Origin: Limnephilus marmoratus
Taxonomy: Eukaryota > Arthropoda > Insecta > Trichoptera > Limnephilidae
Direction of reading: 5' to 3'
Length of the DNA: 64,000 nucleotides
NCBI GenBank assembly: GCA_917880885.1
Contig: OU862923.1
Location: 23,472,770 to 23,536,769 of the forward strand
Shown here: in pieces, positions 1 to 10,648 of the stretch
Position numbering within the stretch: position 1 is the first letter of the stretch
How the letters are laid out: each line of letters begins with the position of its first letter
Notes under the pieces: model-generated
What the model saw: only the letters and a program-made list of their open reading frames with translations
Told to the model about the DNA's origin: nothing
Database searches by the model: none
Translations under genes and position numbers: made by a program

Positions 1-1038
1 GGTTTCTCTGGGTCTCCAACCACCCCCTTGAAAGTCTGAAATGCCCCTCAATTTTCTCTTGGTCTTTTACCGCCCTGAAGGTCTAAAACGCCCCCAAGAG
101 GGCGTTATCATCCACGTTGAGAACCTATGATCTGCAGGATTTGGTCTGCGAAAGAATGAGATAGAATAATCGGTCTCCTCTTTATGCGGTGCTTCTTAGT
201 CTCCCCACAGTCGCCCACTTTAGTTTTCTGAAGGTTTCACTCTATTGCATGTTGCATGTGAGTTGCACAATCTGTTTTTTTTTAAACATATATATTTTTT
301 TAAATACACTTGACATTAAATAAACCAATAAAATATTCATGTAATCAAATTTTCAGTCCAAAACAATTTTTTTTATTCAATATTTTTTTTTTAAATATAT
401 TCATTATTTTCTTCTTCCAATCACAAATTTAACCCTAATAACTTAATAGTATATTATTTTAAAAGCAACATTAGTAGAAATCACATAGTCCGCGGGTTAA
501 AGAGTAAATCGCCCCGCTGAATGCTGAATCCCAATAGGGCAGACCTTTCATCAAGAATTCATGTTTTATACATCGGGCGGGTGGGCAGTGGGCAGTGCGC
601 AGACCGGGCGGTGCCACCCTCCCCTATATTGTATCGATGAGCGGGGTGGCCCGGCATACATATTGAACAGTCCGGTATATCGGGGTATCATTGTCGGGGA
701 GGTCTTATCAGGAATATTAATGGTTTGGCTATATCGTAGAAAATCGAAGGTAATCTCCAAATATAATACAATAAAGATAGATAAAGACCATTTGGGTATT
801 TGGTAAGAGAACATCGAATACCATAGAAAGGAGCGTTTCTTGAAATGTGTTTAGCCGTGAACAGGTCCAAAAAACACTCCTCATTTTCATCAGACTCAAC
901 ACTGCAGATGCTGTAGTTTCTATGACTGAAGCAATTGAAACTTTGATTCCATTAAAAGAAGCAAGTAAAAATTGCCTAGGTTTATACAATAACACCTTCA
1001 ATAGTTACCCTCAGTTTCGCCCAGAAGAGAGATTCTAT
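1..1038. other. AT-rich intergenic DNA
   Basis: No gene, RNA or repeat could be supported here. A 94-residue open frame at 847-1131 runs into the left arm of the next foldback element and matches nothing I recognise. Short frames at 561-814 overlap on both strands and look like chance. GC-richer text at the first 240 bases carries a small inverted repeat (CGCCCCC...GGGCG) but no known family. Confidence 0.5.
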
Positions 1039-1826
1039 ATCTTATGTGGAAACGGAATCGATTCCATACGTAACCGCCTGTCACATTTGTGTGATTGTCT
1101 ATGGCTTGCAATTGCTTTTTCTATAAGCTGATGTGTAAGTTGCAGGGGTGTCAATGGTTATGTTCTAAAATACCCGCAATAAATGTTCAAATTCCACAAA
1201 TTTTGGAGAACAAAATAACAAAGTCAACGCAAATTTGTCAACGCAAATCAAAGCATTGAATTTTTTTGGTTTAAGCCTAAATGACTTTCGGCGGTCGATA
1301 CGCAATGTGTAATTATAAAGACTTTTAAATCCATCTTCAAGCTACTTGTAGTCATCTTCTATATGTACTTTTATGATACATGCAAATTGTCAATGCACTT
1401 CATTTATGTACTCTCCTTTCATTGTCATCTCCTTTTTTAATTCGTGTTACTGTTATTTTGTTAATGGTCTAATTGTCCGTAAATAAATAAAAAAAAACAA
1501 AATAAAATAAAAAAAAACTGGTAAGCCGTTAGCGCTGTCGCCGACTTCGCAAAGGTCAAATCCATGATATACGTGATAATCCATGATATACGTGATAATC
1601 CATGATATACGTGATAATCCATGATATACTTTAAACGTACATTAAATGAATAAATATTCATGTATACTTACGCATTTCGTGTTTTAAACCAGTTGAAGTC
1701 GGCGACAGCGCTGACAGCTGATACATCAACCCGTAGGAAAAGCAATTGCAAGCCATAGACAATCACACAAATCTGACAGATTTGTGTGATTGTTGATTAT
1801 GTATGGAATCGATTCTGTATCCACAA
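1039..1826. mobile_element. Foldback element with ~95-bp inverted ends
   Basis: The stretch at about 1039-1130 reappears inverted at about 1730-1826, both containing the palindromic AATCGATT and a shared run for GACAATCACACAAAT. A second inverted pair lies inside (AGCGCTGTCGCCGACTTC at about 1531-1549 against its complement at about 1695-1713). The right arm also carries its own 16-bp perfect hairpin around 1765-1797. No transposase is present, so this is a non-autonomous foldback or MITE-like element of unknown superfamily. No target duplication was clear. Confidence 0.6.
1561..1629 (+). repeat. 19-bp tandem repeat, 3.6 copies
   Basis: The unit TCCATGATATACGTGATAA starts at 1561, 1580, 1599 and 1618 (last copy partial). 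It sits in the loop between the inner inverted arms of the surrounding foldback element. The copies are identical, which suggests recent expansion. Confidence 0.9.
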
Positions 1827-1854
1827 AAGATGCGGGATCGCATGGCTGGTGACA

Positions 1855-2208
1855 GAATGGAAAATTTTTGCTTGAACTAGCTTTGGCCGTGCTTGTTGAC
1901 CAGATTTGAATATCCTAATACAGATTTCCGCACTGGCGTCCCAAGTCCCAACTGCTTAAAACATTGGAACTAAGGTATCTCCAAGTTTTGAGTAATGTTG
2001 TGAGATTGAAAGAATCGATGTTGTAAAAAAAAGATGGAGAAAAGGAAGGTTGAGATAATGAAGAAAATCTGCAACAAACTTTCTTTTCTCCATCTTTTTT
2101 TTTACAACACCGATTCTTTCAATCTCACAACATTACCCAAAACTTGGGGAATATCTTAGTTCCAATGTTCCAAGCAGTTGGGACTTGGGACGCCAGTGCG
2201 GAAATCTG
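1855..2208. repeat. Inverted SINE-A remnants forming a long hairpin
   Basis: 1873-1915 matches the middle of the SINE-A family (the text around GACCAGATTTGA, compare 32330). From 1921 to about 2045 and from about 2087 to 2208 the sequence is an inverted repeat of about 120 bp per arm, differing by a few bases, with a loop of about 40 nt. The right arm resembles the SINE-A 3' part (CAATCTCACAACATTACCC, compare 19888). Two copies in opposite orientation therefore lie tail to tail. Confidence 0.55.
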
Positions 2209-2807
2209 TTTAAAGATAGTTTGTTTAAGTAAATATTGACTTAAGTTAAATTAATACAATTAAATAGGTTGCGTCGGCAAAATAATGCTCATTAAAATAT
2301 ACAATTGAGGTGTATAAAGCATAGCTAATGTTAATAACATAACATTATTTGCTGACATAACGTTCCTAAGGCATTAAACCCTCATAAAGCTCCGTGTTTA
2401 TGGCAGTACGATTCCACCTAGTCTCCGAGGGTGATGCTATGCGAAGTCCACACAGTCAACACAGTCGACAAGTCATATACCCGACATGCTGACGTAATAA
2501 TACTCGTAAAATGTACGATTATCAGCCAGTTGCATTCGAGTTACATAGGTGCTCGAATCGCTCGCTCGACTCAGCGCATTGTATACGAGTTGGTGATACC
2601 CATAAATATTTATAGCTTATCGCACACTCTGGAGTGGCGTCATTATATTTCATATATTACTATAGTGTACCTAGGCAAGCTCTGTTGGAAAAGTTGAGTG
2701 AGTGCAGGAATTATTGACGTTGCTTGGAGTGCAAAAAAAAGTATGAATATTTTGCATTTTGTTGACTTCATTGACTCTACCAATTAAAGTAGAGCGAATA
2801 CCTTTAT
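2209..2807. other. No feature seen
   Basis: Mixed AT-rich sequence. An 88-residue open frame at 2431-2697 has no recognisable domain and no supporting context. Confidence 0.4.
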
Positions 2808-2900
2808 ATTTTTATTTTATTTATTAACGTTATAAACAGTCATACGTGACAGTGATAAGGATATTTATGTCTTTGACCAATAAAATACGACAAATTGAAA
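2808..2900 (-). repeat. Retroelement 3' tail, copy 1
   Basis: A run of TTTTATTTTATTTATTAACG followed by a stretch ending in TTTGACCAATAAAATA recurs at 59512-59625 in the same orientation. The T-rich side would be the A-rich tail of an element on the minus strand. The rest of the element toward 3300 is too decayed to read. The class is inferred only from the tail. Confidence 0.5.
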
Positions 2901-3895
2901 GACCAAACTTGACTATTAATGTCAAATTGACTATTAACGTCTTGAATATTAATCGATAACAAATTGGCACTATTTAAAATCTTTAATTGTAGCATGGTGA
3001 AGTTATAGTGACCGTTATAATATTGAGCATAAGTATTACTGTCGTTCAATTTGATTGACGAAATCTGACGTTAAGAACTATTTAAAATTTCTCTAAATTT
3101 TTTAACAGTTGTTAAGTGCAGGTGCAGACTGAGGTAGACATACACGAATAGATGAACAGTTAAAGAATTATTCCAAGGGCACGTTAATTTCCAGAAAGTT
3201 ACCTGATTACGATACATTTTCCGCTCAAGAAATTTTTTAAAACTTTCTACAGTCATTGCAATTATCACAATTAAAAATAGGACGTCTTAATCTACGAAAT
3301 ATATGTCATCAGTGTATATCTGAGCTGTTAAGTCCCTAAAGGCTTTGTACTCTCCGCGGCATGCCGCATTCTCAAGGAAAGAAAAAAATGAACAAATATT
3401 CTAAAAATTTTACGAAAAAAAACGCTTATTTTATTATTAATGTATTAAAACCTTTCTTAAAACCCTCCATTTCTTTGCTTCTATTCTCAATATATTACAG
3501 AATTAAACGAAAAGTTTTGGAAAAATTGATTTTTTTTCAGAAAATGCCCCTGATTTGGATGGTCATTAAAAATTGTCATCATTCATCATAAACATATCGT
3601 CACACTTTATAATGCAATAATTTTAATAATTCACCCAATTATATATGAAATTATGAGATTGATTGGAATGTCTGTTTCATTTGATTCTGTACAACTATTT
3701 TTGAATGCATTTTATTTTTATTTCTGTTATAATAGGTTATAATTTATTCATTTATTTTACGACCGGAGGGTTTTTACATTAATATAATGTAAAGCCATTT
3801 TTAATATTAGAAAGAAATATGAATATAATAAAAGCAACATACATGAAATACAAATATAAAAGAATACAAAAAAAACATGTACGTATTTTATCAGA
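2901..3895. other. AT-rich DNA, no supported gene
   Basis: Open frames of 60-80 residues on both strands (2840-3049, 3071-3268, 3361-3591, 3757-3996) are low-complexity and unmatched. The plus-strand text at 3740-3775 (TTTATTTATTTTACG then GGGTTTTTACATT) resembles the minus-strand retroelement tails at 18055 and 50615 and may be a decayed third tail. Confidence 0.4.
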
Positions 3896-4090
3896 AGATC
3901 AATATAATTCCGCCCTGCAAAAAAATCCAAATAAATGGGATATATCTGAACATATCCGAAAACTAAAAACTGTTTCTGAAAGGTGATGAAATACATTTAC
4001 TGAAATAAATAGAAAGAAATACATATTTGTTAAACTATTCAAATTTTTAATACAAACACAAAAAGCATATAATGTGGCTCACTTTACCTT
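3896..4090 (+). repeat. Dispersed repeat E, copy 1
   Basis: This segment shares an ordered series of blocks with 13050-13260 and 37898-38125: an AAATAAATG block, GAACATATCCGAA-like text, AAAACTGTTTCTGAAAG, then a run into TAATACAAACA or TAATGCAAACG. All three copies have the same orientation and are about 30% diverged by eye. No coding capacity or terminal structure is visible. Confidence 0.5.
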
Positions 4091-4701
4091 TTTTTTCTAT
4101 TTACAATTACTTATAACGACAAAAAGAAAAATTCACGTATTTTATTTATATTATATTATATTATATTGACAATTAGATATCTATATAGGTACTAATATAC
4201 AAATCCCGTGTCACGGTGTTTGTGGTTGAACTCCTCCGAAACTCGACTCGACCGATTTTATACTATAATACAGCTAGTTGTATTATAAATTGTATTAAAT
4301 ATTGTGACCTCACTTTTGACGTTTTTTTTTAATATTAATTTAACCGCGGGTCTGCGCTAGTGATAAAAATACATATATTAAATAATATTGGTAATTAGTA
4401 AAGATGGCAAAACAAAAAAAAAATATCATCAAACGTAATCATTTCGATCCTCCGTGAAAATAAGAAATGCCTTGTGGACGTGTTTCGTAATACAAATATT
4501 TGCCCAGTCGGGGCTTAAATTTCCTTTACAAAATTGGGTTTTCGAAATTCAAACGGTATGGAGTCAGGTATGTGGCACATCTAAATCTAGCGCATTAATG
4601 ATTTTTAAAGTGTTTATCCGAATGGTAAATCCTGTATAATTATTTTTGGGAAATTATCCTAAGGAGGGCATTTCACTTATTTTTTTATGTGAGTTTTTTT
4701 T
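4091..4701. other. No feature seen
   Basis: AT-rich text with a short TATAT run at 4145-4170. A 61-residue frame at 4454-4639 is unsupported. Confidence 0.4.
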
Positions 4702-4846
4702 TACAAGGGTCCCAGCTGCTCCCGTCTGGTGCCCGTGAGACTATGGCATCGCCAATTGAGGTATGTTGTGAAGCTGAAGGTAGTTGGGAGGGTAAGGAGA
4801 TGGGGAGAGAAAGGAAAGTGGAGAAGTGCCTGGTTATTGGCCATTG
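4702..4846 (-). mobile_element. SINE-A, 3' part (minus strand)
   Basis: Read on the minus strand this is the 3' half of the SINE-A family: a pyrimidine-rich middle, GATGCCATAGTCTCAC, then CAGACGGGAGCAGCTG and a short A-tail seen as TTTTTTTT at the plus-strand left edge. The tRNA-like head is missing, as expected for 5' truncation. Confidence 0.65.
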
Positions 4847-5192
4847 ACTAACGATAAAATAGACTAGAGTTTAGGCGTGAAGTGTGTTGTACATATTTGG
4901 GAAAAATAGTAATATTTAAGAAAAATTTGCAACACTACACTGTAAAAAACATTTCCCAATCAAAATACTGTACGTTCTGCAAACTTGGGAATTTACTAAC
5001 AAGCTTGTTTTAAATTTGATTTAATTGTGTAGTATTCAAAACAAGTTTATAAGTCAGAATTGGAAATTTTCTTGGCAATAGTTATATAGTGTTTGGTTGC
5101 ATTCAAATATTGGCTTCAAACGATACTAAAATATTGGCCGCAAAGGATTTGCCTCAATTGCTATTTACAATACGGATAGGTGTAGTCCAAAA

Positions 5193-5531
5193 GTGCAATA
5201 TATAACCTGGAAACATTTTCTGCGAAGTGTGGTGGAAGAAGGAGATATAAATGTAGTCAGATTATTCGTAACCCGAGAATGCTCGTCTTTCTTTAAAAAA
5301 TATGTATCTAATTTTGGGAACAAAAACACCCAAGCACTGTTTCATCTTGAGACAACAGATATTCCCCTAGACATGATCTTAGTTGGCCATTTAGTTAGGA
5401 TCAAAATAAACATAAAGGTCATGAATTATAATCCTCTTAACGAAAAAAAAACGAAAGTTTTTAATGATTCTTCAAAGAAATACGAGTATAATTATAAATC
5501 CTTGAGGATAATACTAAAAACTCTCAAATAA
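5193..5531 (+). CDS. Unrecognised 112-residue open frame
   Basis: The frame opens with MQYITWKHFLRSVVEEGDIN and ends in a Lys/Leu-rich tail followed by TAA. The sequence is of normal complexity (mixed charged and hydrophobic residues, one predicted helical stretch), unlike the low-complexity frames around it, so it might be an exon or a relic of a mobile-element protein. No signal peptide, membrane segment or known motif is visible. There is no recognisable promoter or splice context and no neighbour to suggest a role. It may equally be chance. Function unknown. Confidence 0.15.
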   Translation: MQYITWKHFLRSVVEEGDINVVRLFVTRECSSFFKKYVSNFGNKNTQALFHLETTDIPLDMILVGHLVRIKINIKVMNYNPLNEKKTKVFNDSSKKYEYNYKSLRIILKTLK

Positions 5532-5795
5532 ATTAAAAAATGTAACCAGGAAAATCAGAAGAAGATACATTCGAAGCTAGAAGTTGAACTCAGCCTCAGC
5601 CGTGCGGGGGTTATTCTCATTTTTATCTAACATACTCCCTAAATTGCAATTATTCGGGTAGAATCTTGAAAATTTTTTGTTGAATCTTGTATATAGCAGC
5701 CAAAAATGTGTGTTTAGAAAATTATGATAATATTGGTAGTTCTTAGTCGAAGTATGATTAATTTAGTGACGCCAGAGCCTGTTTTAAATTTTAAT

Positions 5796-5980
5796 GGGCT
5801 CTACACACGACACTGCATGCTGGCCAGCAGGCAGTGACTGCAGAGAGGGTGGGTTGGAGCGAACTAGCGCTGTCTCGTTCTAGCGGCCCTTTAACAAACG
5901 AGACGGCGCTAGTTCGCTCAAACCCACCCTCTCTGCAGTCACTGCCTGCTGGCCAGCATGCAGTGTCGTGTGTAGAGCCC
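5796..5980. mobile_element. 185-bp near-perfect foldback (MITE-like)
   Basis: The left arm (5796-5879) starting GGGCTCTACACACGACAC is matched by the right arm (5897-5980) ending GTGTCGTGTGTAGAGCCC with only a few mismatches over about 84 bp. The loop is about 17 nt. Weaker inverted similarity continues outward for about 15 bp (TTTAAA...TTTAAA). The arms are GC-rich relative to surroundings, contain the nested palindrome TGCTGGCCAGCA, and carry no coding sequence. No clear target duplication, so the superfamily is unassigned. Confidence 0.8.
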
Positions 5981-6109
5981 ATAAACTTTTAAAGTTAAAT
6001 TTCTGTAAGTAAATTCATTTCAATTGTTTTTTGAAGGCCTCTCTGGCCCATCGTCAGTACTTGACTTTTGTGACTTTGACTTTGTCAGTAGTGACTTTTT
6101 ATTACATAA

Positions 6110-6320
6110 AATATAAACATAAACATCTTTACTCTCTCTCTCTGGTTTCAATCCTGAGATTGGTTTGCAGCAATGTCATCTATTCGTTTCTTCTACTCTT
6201 CCCTGACTTGTGCGGCTCTTTTGAAGTCTGCATATGATGAGCAGCGCACGTCCACCAGCAGGTCCTCCAGGTACTCTCGGCGTGGGCGTCCTCGTCCCTG
6301 CGTCCCGTCGTCGTCCTTTA
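6110..6320 (-). pseudogene. RT C-terminal tail of a non-LTR element
   Basis: The minus strand reads GRGRPRREYLEDLLVD, then a Ser/Tyr/Lys-Arg stretch and an EE-stop-KKRIDDIAA end. The GRGRPRR...YLEDL pattern followed by a DREKW-like helix is the usual C-terminal end of RTE-like and related non-LTR reverse transcriptases. One in-frame stop replaces the expected Trp codon. Only about 60 codons remain and no catalytic residue is included. Which clade it came from is uncertain. Confidence 0.5.
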
Positions 6321-6413
6321 CTAAAGGTTCATAGTTAAATATAGTTTATTCAAGACACTATTGGAATATTACAATAAAAGTGAGTTCATTATTTTTATTT
6401 AGTTTATAGATAA

Positions 6414-6696
6414 CTAGCAGACCCGGCCACACGTTGCTGTAGCTAACGAAACACAACGCCATTACCCAACCTTTATGAAATCCACGCCACCCGCTTGCCA
6501 GCTTCTTGCTGCCTGCTGCCTGAATTGAATATTTGAATTTCTCGGCTTTTCTCTAATATAATAAGCATGTATTATACATATCAACCTTCCTCTTGAAACA
6601 CTCTATCAATTAGTGAAAACCGCATGAAAATCCGTTTCGTAGTTTAAAAGATCTATGCGCACATATATTTTGAGCGACTTCATTTTATACTATGTA
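6414..6696 (-). mobile_element. Non-autonomous Helitron, family 1, copy 1
   Basis: On the minus strand the element ends in a hairpin (GCTACA, loop GCAACG, TGTGGC), then CGGGTCTG and the terminal CTAG at 6414-6417, followed by T. A 3' hairpin about ten bases before CTRR and insertion between A and T are Helitron hallmarks. The sequence aligns through most of its length with 28435-28950. It contains no Rep/helicase coding. The 5' end, near ATAGTATAAAATGAAGTCGC, lacks an obvious TC start. Confidence 0.8.
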
Positions 6697-6939
6697 ATGA
6701 TGATGATGATGATACAGACTGATTTCCAATGTCAAGTGATTTTTACCAAAAATTATTATATAATATCCAAATCGTCATATATAAGTTTCTTGACAATAAA
6801 AAAGAAATTTATTTATTTTATTTAAATATGTGTAAATTGTCTAATAAATAATAATTTGGAACTCAAAATGTTTATGCATCTCTAACGTATAAACATTTCA
6901 AGTAACAGGCTGCCCAGGCCCCCACGTCAGAGTATACGT

Positions 6940-7660
6940 AAAAAAAACCTTTTCAGAAAATCAGACGGAACCGGAAATATGTCGCTTTAAATCAAATTTT
7001 AAACGTATTGAATTTTTCCCCCAAAAAATATAAATTGATTTCGAAAGACTGTTCTTTTATCCAGTAAAGCTATATTTTAAATTTTGAGAAAATATACTTA
7101 TTTTTAGTACAATAAGTTTTTACCGTCGATCGTTGGCAGATTTGTCAAATTTTCAAACAAAATTTTGTATTATACAACACACATTTCAAACACACATTTC
7201 AGTAAAATAAATCAATAAATTATCTGAGAAAGCTATGTTTCGGAATTTTATTTTAGTTCAAATAAAGTCACTTAAAAAAACACTTGACAGTGTTTTGTGA
7301 CGAAAATACGTCAGTTTGTCTATTTATTTACGGTCTTACAAACTAATATATTTAAGTTTTTTGTACATTCTTATTTTGCTTAGACATTATTGAAAAATTA
7401 TAAATACTTATGATCAAAAAATAATTACAAGAAGTACACAATTTTCATAGTTTTATCAACACGCCTTTCAGCATTTTTGAATGTAATGTAGGTATAAATT
7501 AAAGCAAATTTTGACTATAAAAACGATATTGAGATATTTTTTAAAAACGCTGATACGGAGAATAATTAATCTTTCTCATTGGAACCGCCCTGTACGACAG
7601 TAAGAACATCTTTCGACGAAACATGAATTCTCAGCCGCTGGCTAGTCGATGGCTTTAAAG
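6940..7660. repeat. Dispersed repeat D, copy 1
   Basis: Blocks here recur in reverse complement at about 22275-22960, for example GATACGGAGAATAATTAATC at 7553 and CAACACGCCTTTCAGCATTT at 7459. The two copies are old (many substitutions and indels) and AT-rich. No open frame survives and no class-specific end is visible. Confidence 0.55.
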
Positions 7661-7869
7661 GTTAATGAATTGATAAATAACATATATTGATCAAATATTT
7701 TTTTTCTGCGCATGTAACTAAGTTCGTATCCATTCAATCACGGAGGCCCTCGTATCACAATGTCATAAATTTAAACACACTATTTGCGTAGATACCTAAC
7801 CGAAATAAAATAAAACTGACTAATATCTATAAATAAATACATTTACCCTAGTCCAATAACTTTTAACAA

Positions 7870-8326
7870 TAATAACCTTAACCATGAATGGAGAAGAATT
7901 TTGTATATTAATAACCTCCCCCCTTCGTGTACAATTAAATTCCCACCAGAAATTAAACCGGCATTTTATACAAATAACAACCTAGGAATTTTTTTAATTA
8001 ATGCCAAGGACAAAGAGGACATACTCAGCCACTTGGGCGTTTATCAAATTAGTTGTAACGATTGTCCAGCGTTCTACATTGGGCAAACGTCACGCAATGT
8101 GGAAACTAGAGTAAAAGAACATATAAGATGCCTAACCAGTTCAGGGTTTTCAGAATTCGCAGAGCACTTAATTAATAAAGATCACACTTTTAACCTGGAT
8201 ACGGGTATCAAAGTCCTACACAAAAATGGGATAGGCTTAATAATTTTAAGATTAAATAATTTAGAGGCATTGGAAATAAAAAAAAATCAGTTAATACAAA
8301 AGCTGAAATCATTAATAATCAACTAA
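7870..8326 (+). pseudogene. Penelope-like element, GIY-YIG endonuclease end
   Basis: This is the C-terminal part of a Penelope-like retroelement polyprotein, whose family joins a reverse transcriptase to a GIY-YIG endonuclease that nicks target DNA. The visible frame (from 7901, but reading open upstream to about 7870) carries GVYQISCNDCPAFYIGQTSR: the GVY and YIG strands, the Cys pair typical of Penelope endonucleases, then an Arg eight residues on and EH (residues about 73-75), and an NLEALEIKKNQLI helix at the end. The reverse transcriptase is absent, so this is a 5'-truncated copy. The surviving endonuclease has no stop or frameshift. Its 3' flank leads straight to a hammerhead-like motif at 8498. 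Confidence 0.85.
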
Positions 8327-8497
8327 ATCTAACATTCAGCCCTATTATAAGATTGTTTCCCGTTATCCCACTCGCTCCTCCCCCACTTCCCTCCCACAAC
8401 TGACGCACTGTCCCACTCTAATTTACTGTCTCTTTCTTTCACAATTTGTATATATGTATGTGTATTCTCCTGTATTTGTCAGTAGTTTTTATATTCA
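8327..8497 (+). other. 3' untranslated part of the Penelope-like element
   Basis: The stretch after the stop codon is rich in C/T (CTCGCTCCTCCCCCACTTCC) and leads to the terminal ribozyme-like motif. A pyrimidine-rich stretch in the same place precedes the motif at 16663, which suggests a shared 3' design in two divergent families. Confidence 0.6.
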
Positions 8498-8535
8498 GTC
8501 CTGATAATGGTACGGAGGTACCGAAACCGGTAGAC
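8498..8535 (+). ncRNA. Hammerhead-like motif 1 (Penelope-like terminus)
   Basis: Order of parts: helix I strand GTC (8498-8500), core CTGATAA (8501-8507), one extra T, helix II GGTAC / GTACC with loop GGAG, GAA (8523-8525), self-complementary ACCGGT (8526-8531), cleavage-site base A (8532), helix I partner GAC (8533-8535). The invariant G8 of the hammerhead core is A here, so this copy is probably inactive. It lies 172 bases after the endonuclease stop. Confidence 0.6.
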
Positions 8536-9240
8536 GGAGGAAAAAAAATAACATAAAGTGACGTGAAACAAAGTATTTTCTTTTTATTTATTTAAAAATG
8601 TCAAGTCATAATGTGTTTGCTTCTTTTGAAAAAAAAAATAAATAAAAATAATACTGATTTATAAACATATTTGGTAAATACATCAGATCAATTAATAAAA
8701 TCATGGCAGTTTCTCAGTGTAGGTAATTACATAAGGTGCGGTATAAACCTTATCTACGGACCGCCGGTAGTTCGGAGCTTTAAGCTCTTGGCCGTAAGGT
8801 GGATAGGCAGGTAAGTAGAGAAGGTAAGGTGAGGTTAGTAAGCCCATGGCGAGACGCTGGCTTCGTAGAGCCTTGCTTCCAAGTCGGGGCCTTAATTTTC
8901 ATTTTCTGGTTGCAGTAATTTAGTCGTCGATTGAATTTTTTTTTATTTTATCATAATCAGAAAGGATATTCTTAAACCGAACTGTGACGAAAGTTAAAAG
9001 CAGCCTTGTGTACAATTATAACTCAATCAGTAGTTTTCTGAACACTGAAGACCTTGCGTCCAAAAAATTTTTTTTTAAATTTTCATTTTTAATAAATCAA
9101 ATACAAAAATTCTTCTGAAATCATAAGATTTGTGAATGCGAGTAGGTACGTAATAAAATACATAACTTCTTAACTAATGAACACGATGATTCGGCAATCA
9201 ATCACATTTGAAAAAAAGGTATTTACTGAACCATTAAAAC
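8536..9240. other. No feature seen
   Basis: AT-rich text plus a GC-richer patch at 8736-8890 that I do not recognise. No open frame. Confidence 0.4.
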
Positions 9241-9611
9241 AGCCGGCGAAGTCTAGCAGTAGGGATTTTGACTCGCAATCCGAAGGTCGCCGAATCGAAT
9301 CCCGGCTTGGGCAAATAAATTTTATTTGAATAATTTATGTCATTTCACAATTAATTAATTTTAAATAATACGTAGTATATTTGCGGCAGGTTCCAGAGTG
9401 AAAGATACTCTCAGTATCGCCCTGGTGTAAGACCACCATGTAGAATTGAAACGTTGTTTGAATTGGCTTTAGCCGTGTTTTTTTAGTACTATCCCCCTTT
9501 CTCTTCTCCACCTGCTTCCCCTCCCCACTGCCTTCAGTCTCATTACATACCCCAAATGGGGATGCCATAGTCACTGGCCAGACGGGAGCAGCTGAGACTC
9601 TTGTGAAAAAA
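9241..9611 (+). mobile_element. SINE-A, near full length
   Basis: A tRNA-like head (A box near GTCTAGCAGTAGGG, B box GAATCGAATCCC) is followed by an AT-rich linker, a middle with CAGTATCGCCCTGGTG and GAAACGTTG, a pyrimidine-rich section, GATGCCATAGTC, CAGACGGGAGCAGCTGAG and a short A-run at 9605. This fixes the family layout used for the other copies. Pol III transcription from the internal boxes is expected from the family type. The body is shared with copies at 28148, 32240, 34163 and others. Confidence 0.75.
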
Positions 9612-10128
9612 GCCACCATCTTTAACTGGAACCAGAACGTAACAAACAAATTTACAGAATTACGAAATTCAAAATGTTCGAGTGATCGAGTTAAAACACC
9701 ATATTCGCCACGATCAGTCATCAGCTGTCCAACGATGTTAGCTTTTAAACGTATGCATATTTTTAATTTTTTTTAAAGCTATTAGCAATCATCCAATTTT
9801 TATGGTTTAATGGACATTTCATACAGGTATTAGTAGCTCGTGAAGAAAGCTGCGTCGTGCAATGAAAAGTAATACGTTGATATAGAAATTTCAAACAGAA
9901 TATCTGTGAAAATTTCATGATGTCAGTTACGAGAGTTTTTACTGCTGCTTTTAAAACCTTCTAAGCTGATAAGGTTGCCATTGCAAGGACCTCGGTTGAG
10001 GAGGCAGTAAAATAATATTAACTCTTGCACTACGGACAATATTCAAGATGTTCTCTTACAAGTAGATGAATAATAGATGAAAGGAGATCAGGAGAGTGTA
10101 TCTGCAGATATGACTTACATATTTCAAA
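9612..10128. other. No feature seen
   Basis: No supported gene. A minus-strand 128-residue open frame at 9335-9721 overlaps the SINE-A body and is a by-product of it. Confidence 0.4.
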
Positions 10129-10502
10129 TTAGAGAGTCTAGTTAAAAGGCGAAACATAAATGACCTCTTAATGCTCTATAAAATTGTAAATAATCGTGTA
10201 GACAGTAACTTAGTCAACCAAATTAAATTATACGCCATGCCCAAATCTGCAAGAACCCTTAACATATTTTGGACTGAAATTTTTACGAATAATACTGGAT
10301 ATTTTAATCCTATATCTAGAATGTCTCGGTCATACAACGATCTTGTTAAAATACACAGTTCCATAGATATTTTTGCAAATAATATAACATATTTCAAAAA
10401 ATATCTCCACAATTTGTCCACTTAAAAAAAATAAATTGTTGTATTACTTTTCAGTAAATACTTTATAAATATTGTAAACAAGTTATTATTATTATTATAT
10501 TA
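10129..10502 (+). pseudogene. Non-LTR RT C-terminus (Jockey/CR1-like)
   Basis: The frame reads LMLYKIVNNRVDSNLV, a stretch with PKSARTLNIFW, and ends in FKKYLHNLST-stop at 10425. The LYKI(V/L)N motif, the (P)xxxxR region and a final F(K)xxL helix are the standard C-terminal tail of Jockey/CR1-group reverse transcriptases; related tails occur at 36376, 51820, 56043 and 60137. The catalytic palm is missing by 5' truncation. An ATT microsatellite at 10483-10500 marks the likely 3' end. Confidence 0.7.
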
Positions 10503-10648
10503 AAGCCTACCTCACAAATACAGGGTATTTCTCCCCTTTACCACGAACACTGAGAAGTTATAACGCTATGCATTGCTCTAATAAAGAAATAGACATTTTT
10601 AATGACCAATTTAAACATTTCAAAAAAAAAAGTTTTACCTTTTATCAT

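Noticed and set aside
5791..5982. A 63-residue minus-strand frame in GC-rich DNA.
   Set aside because: It lies wholly within a foldback hairpin and is a by-product.
9411..9460. The SINE-A middle (CCTGGTG...GAAACGTTG) looks at first like a hammerhead core with GAAAC.
   Set aside because: CTGG replaces CTGA, the hairpin between the parts does not form in the right place, and other SINE-A copies do not conserve the pairing.
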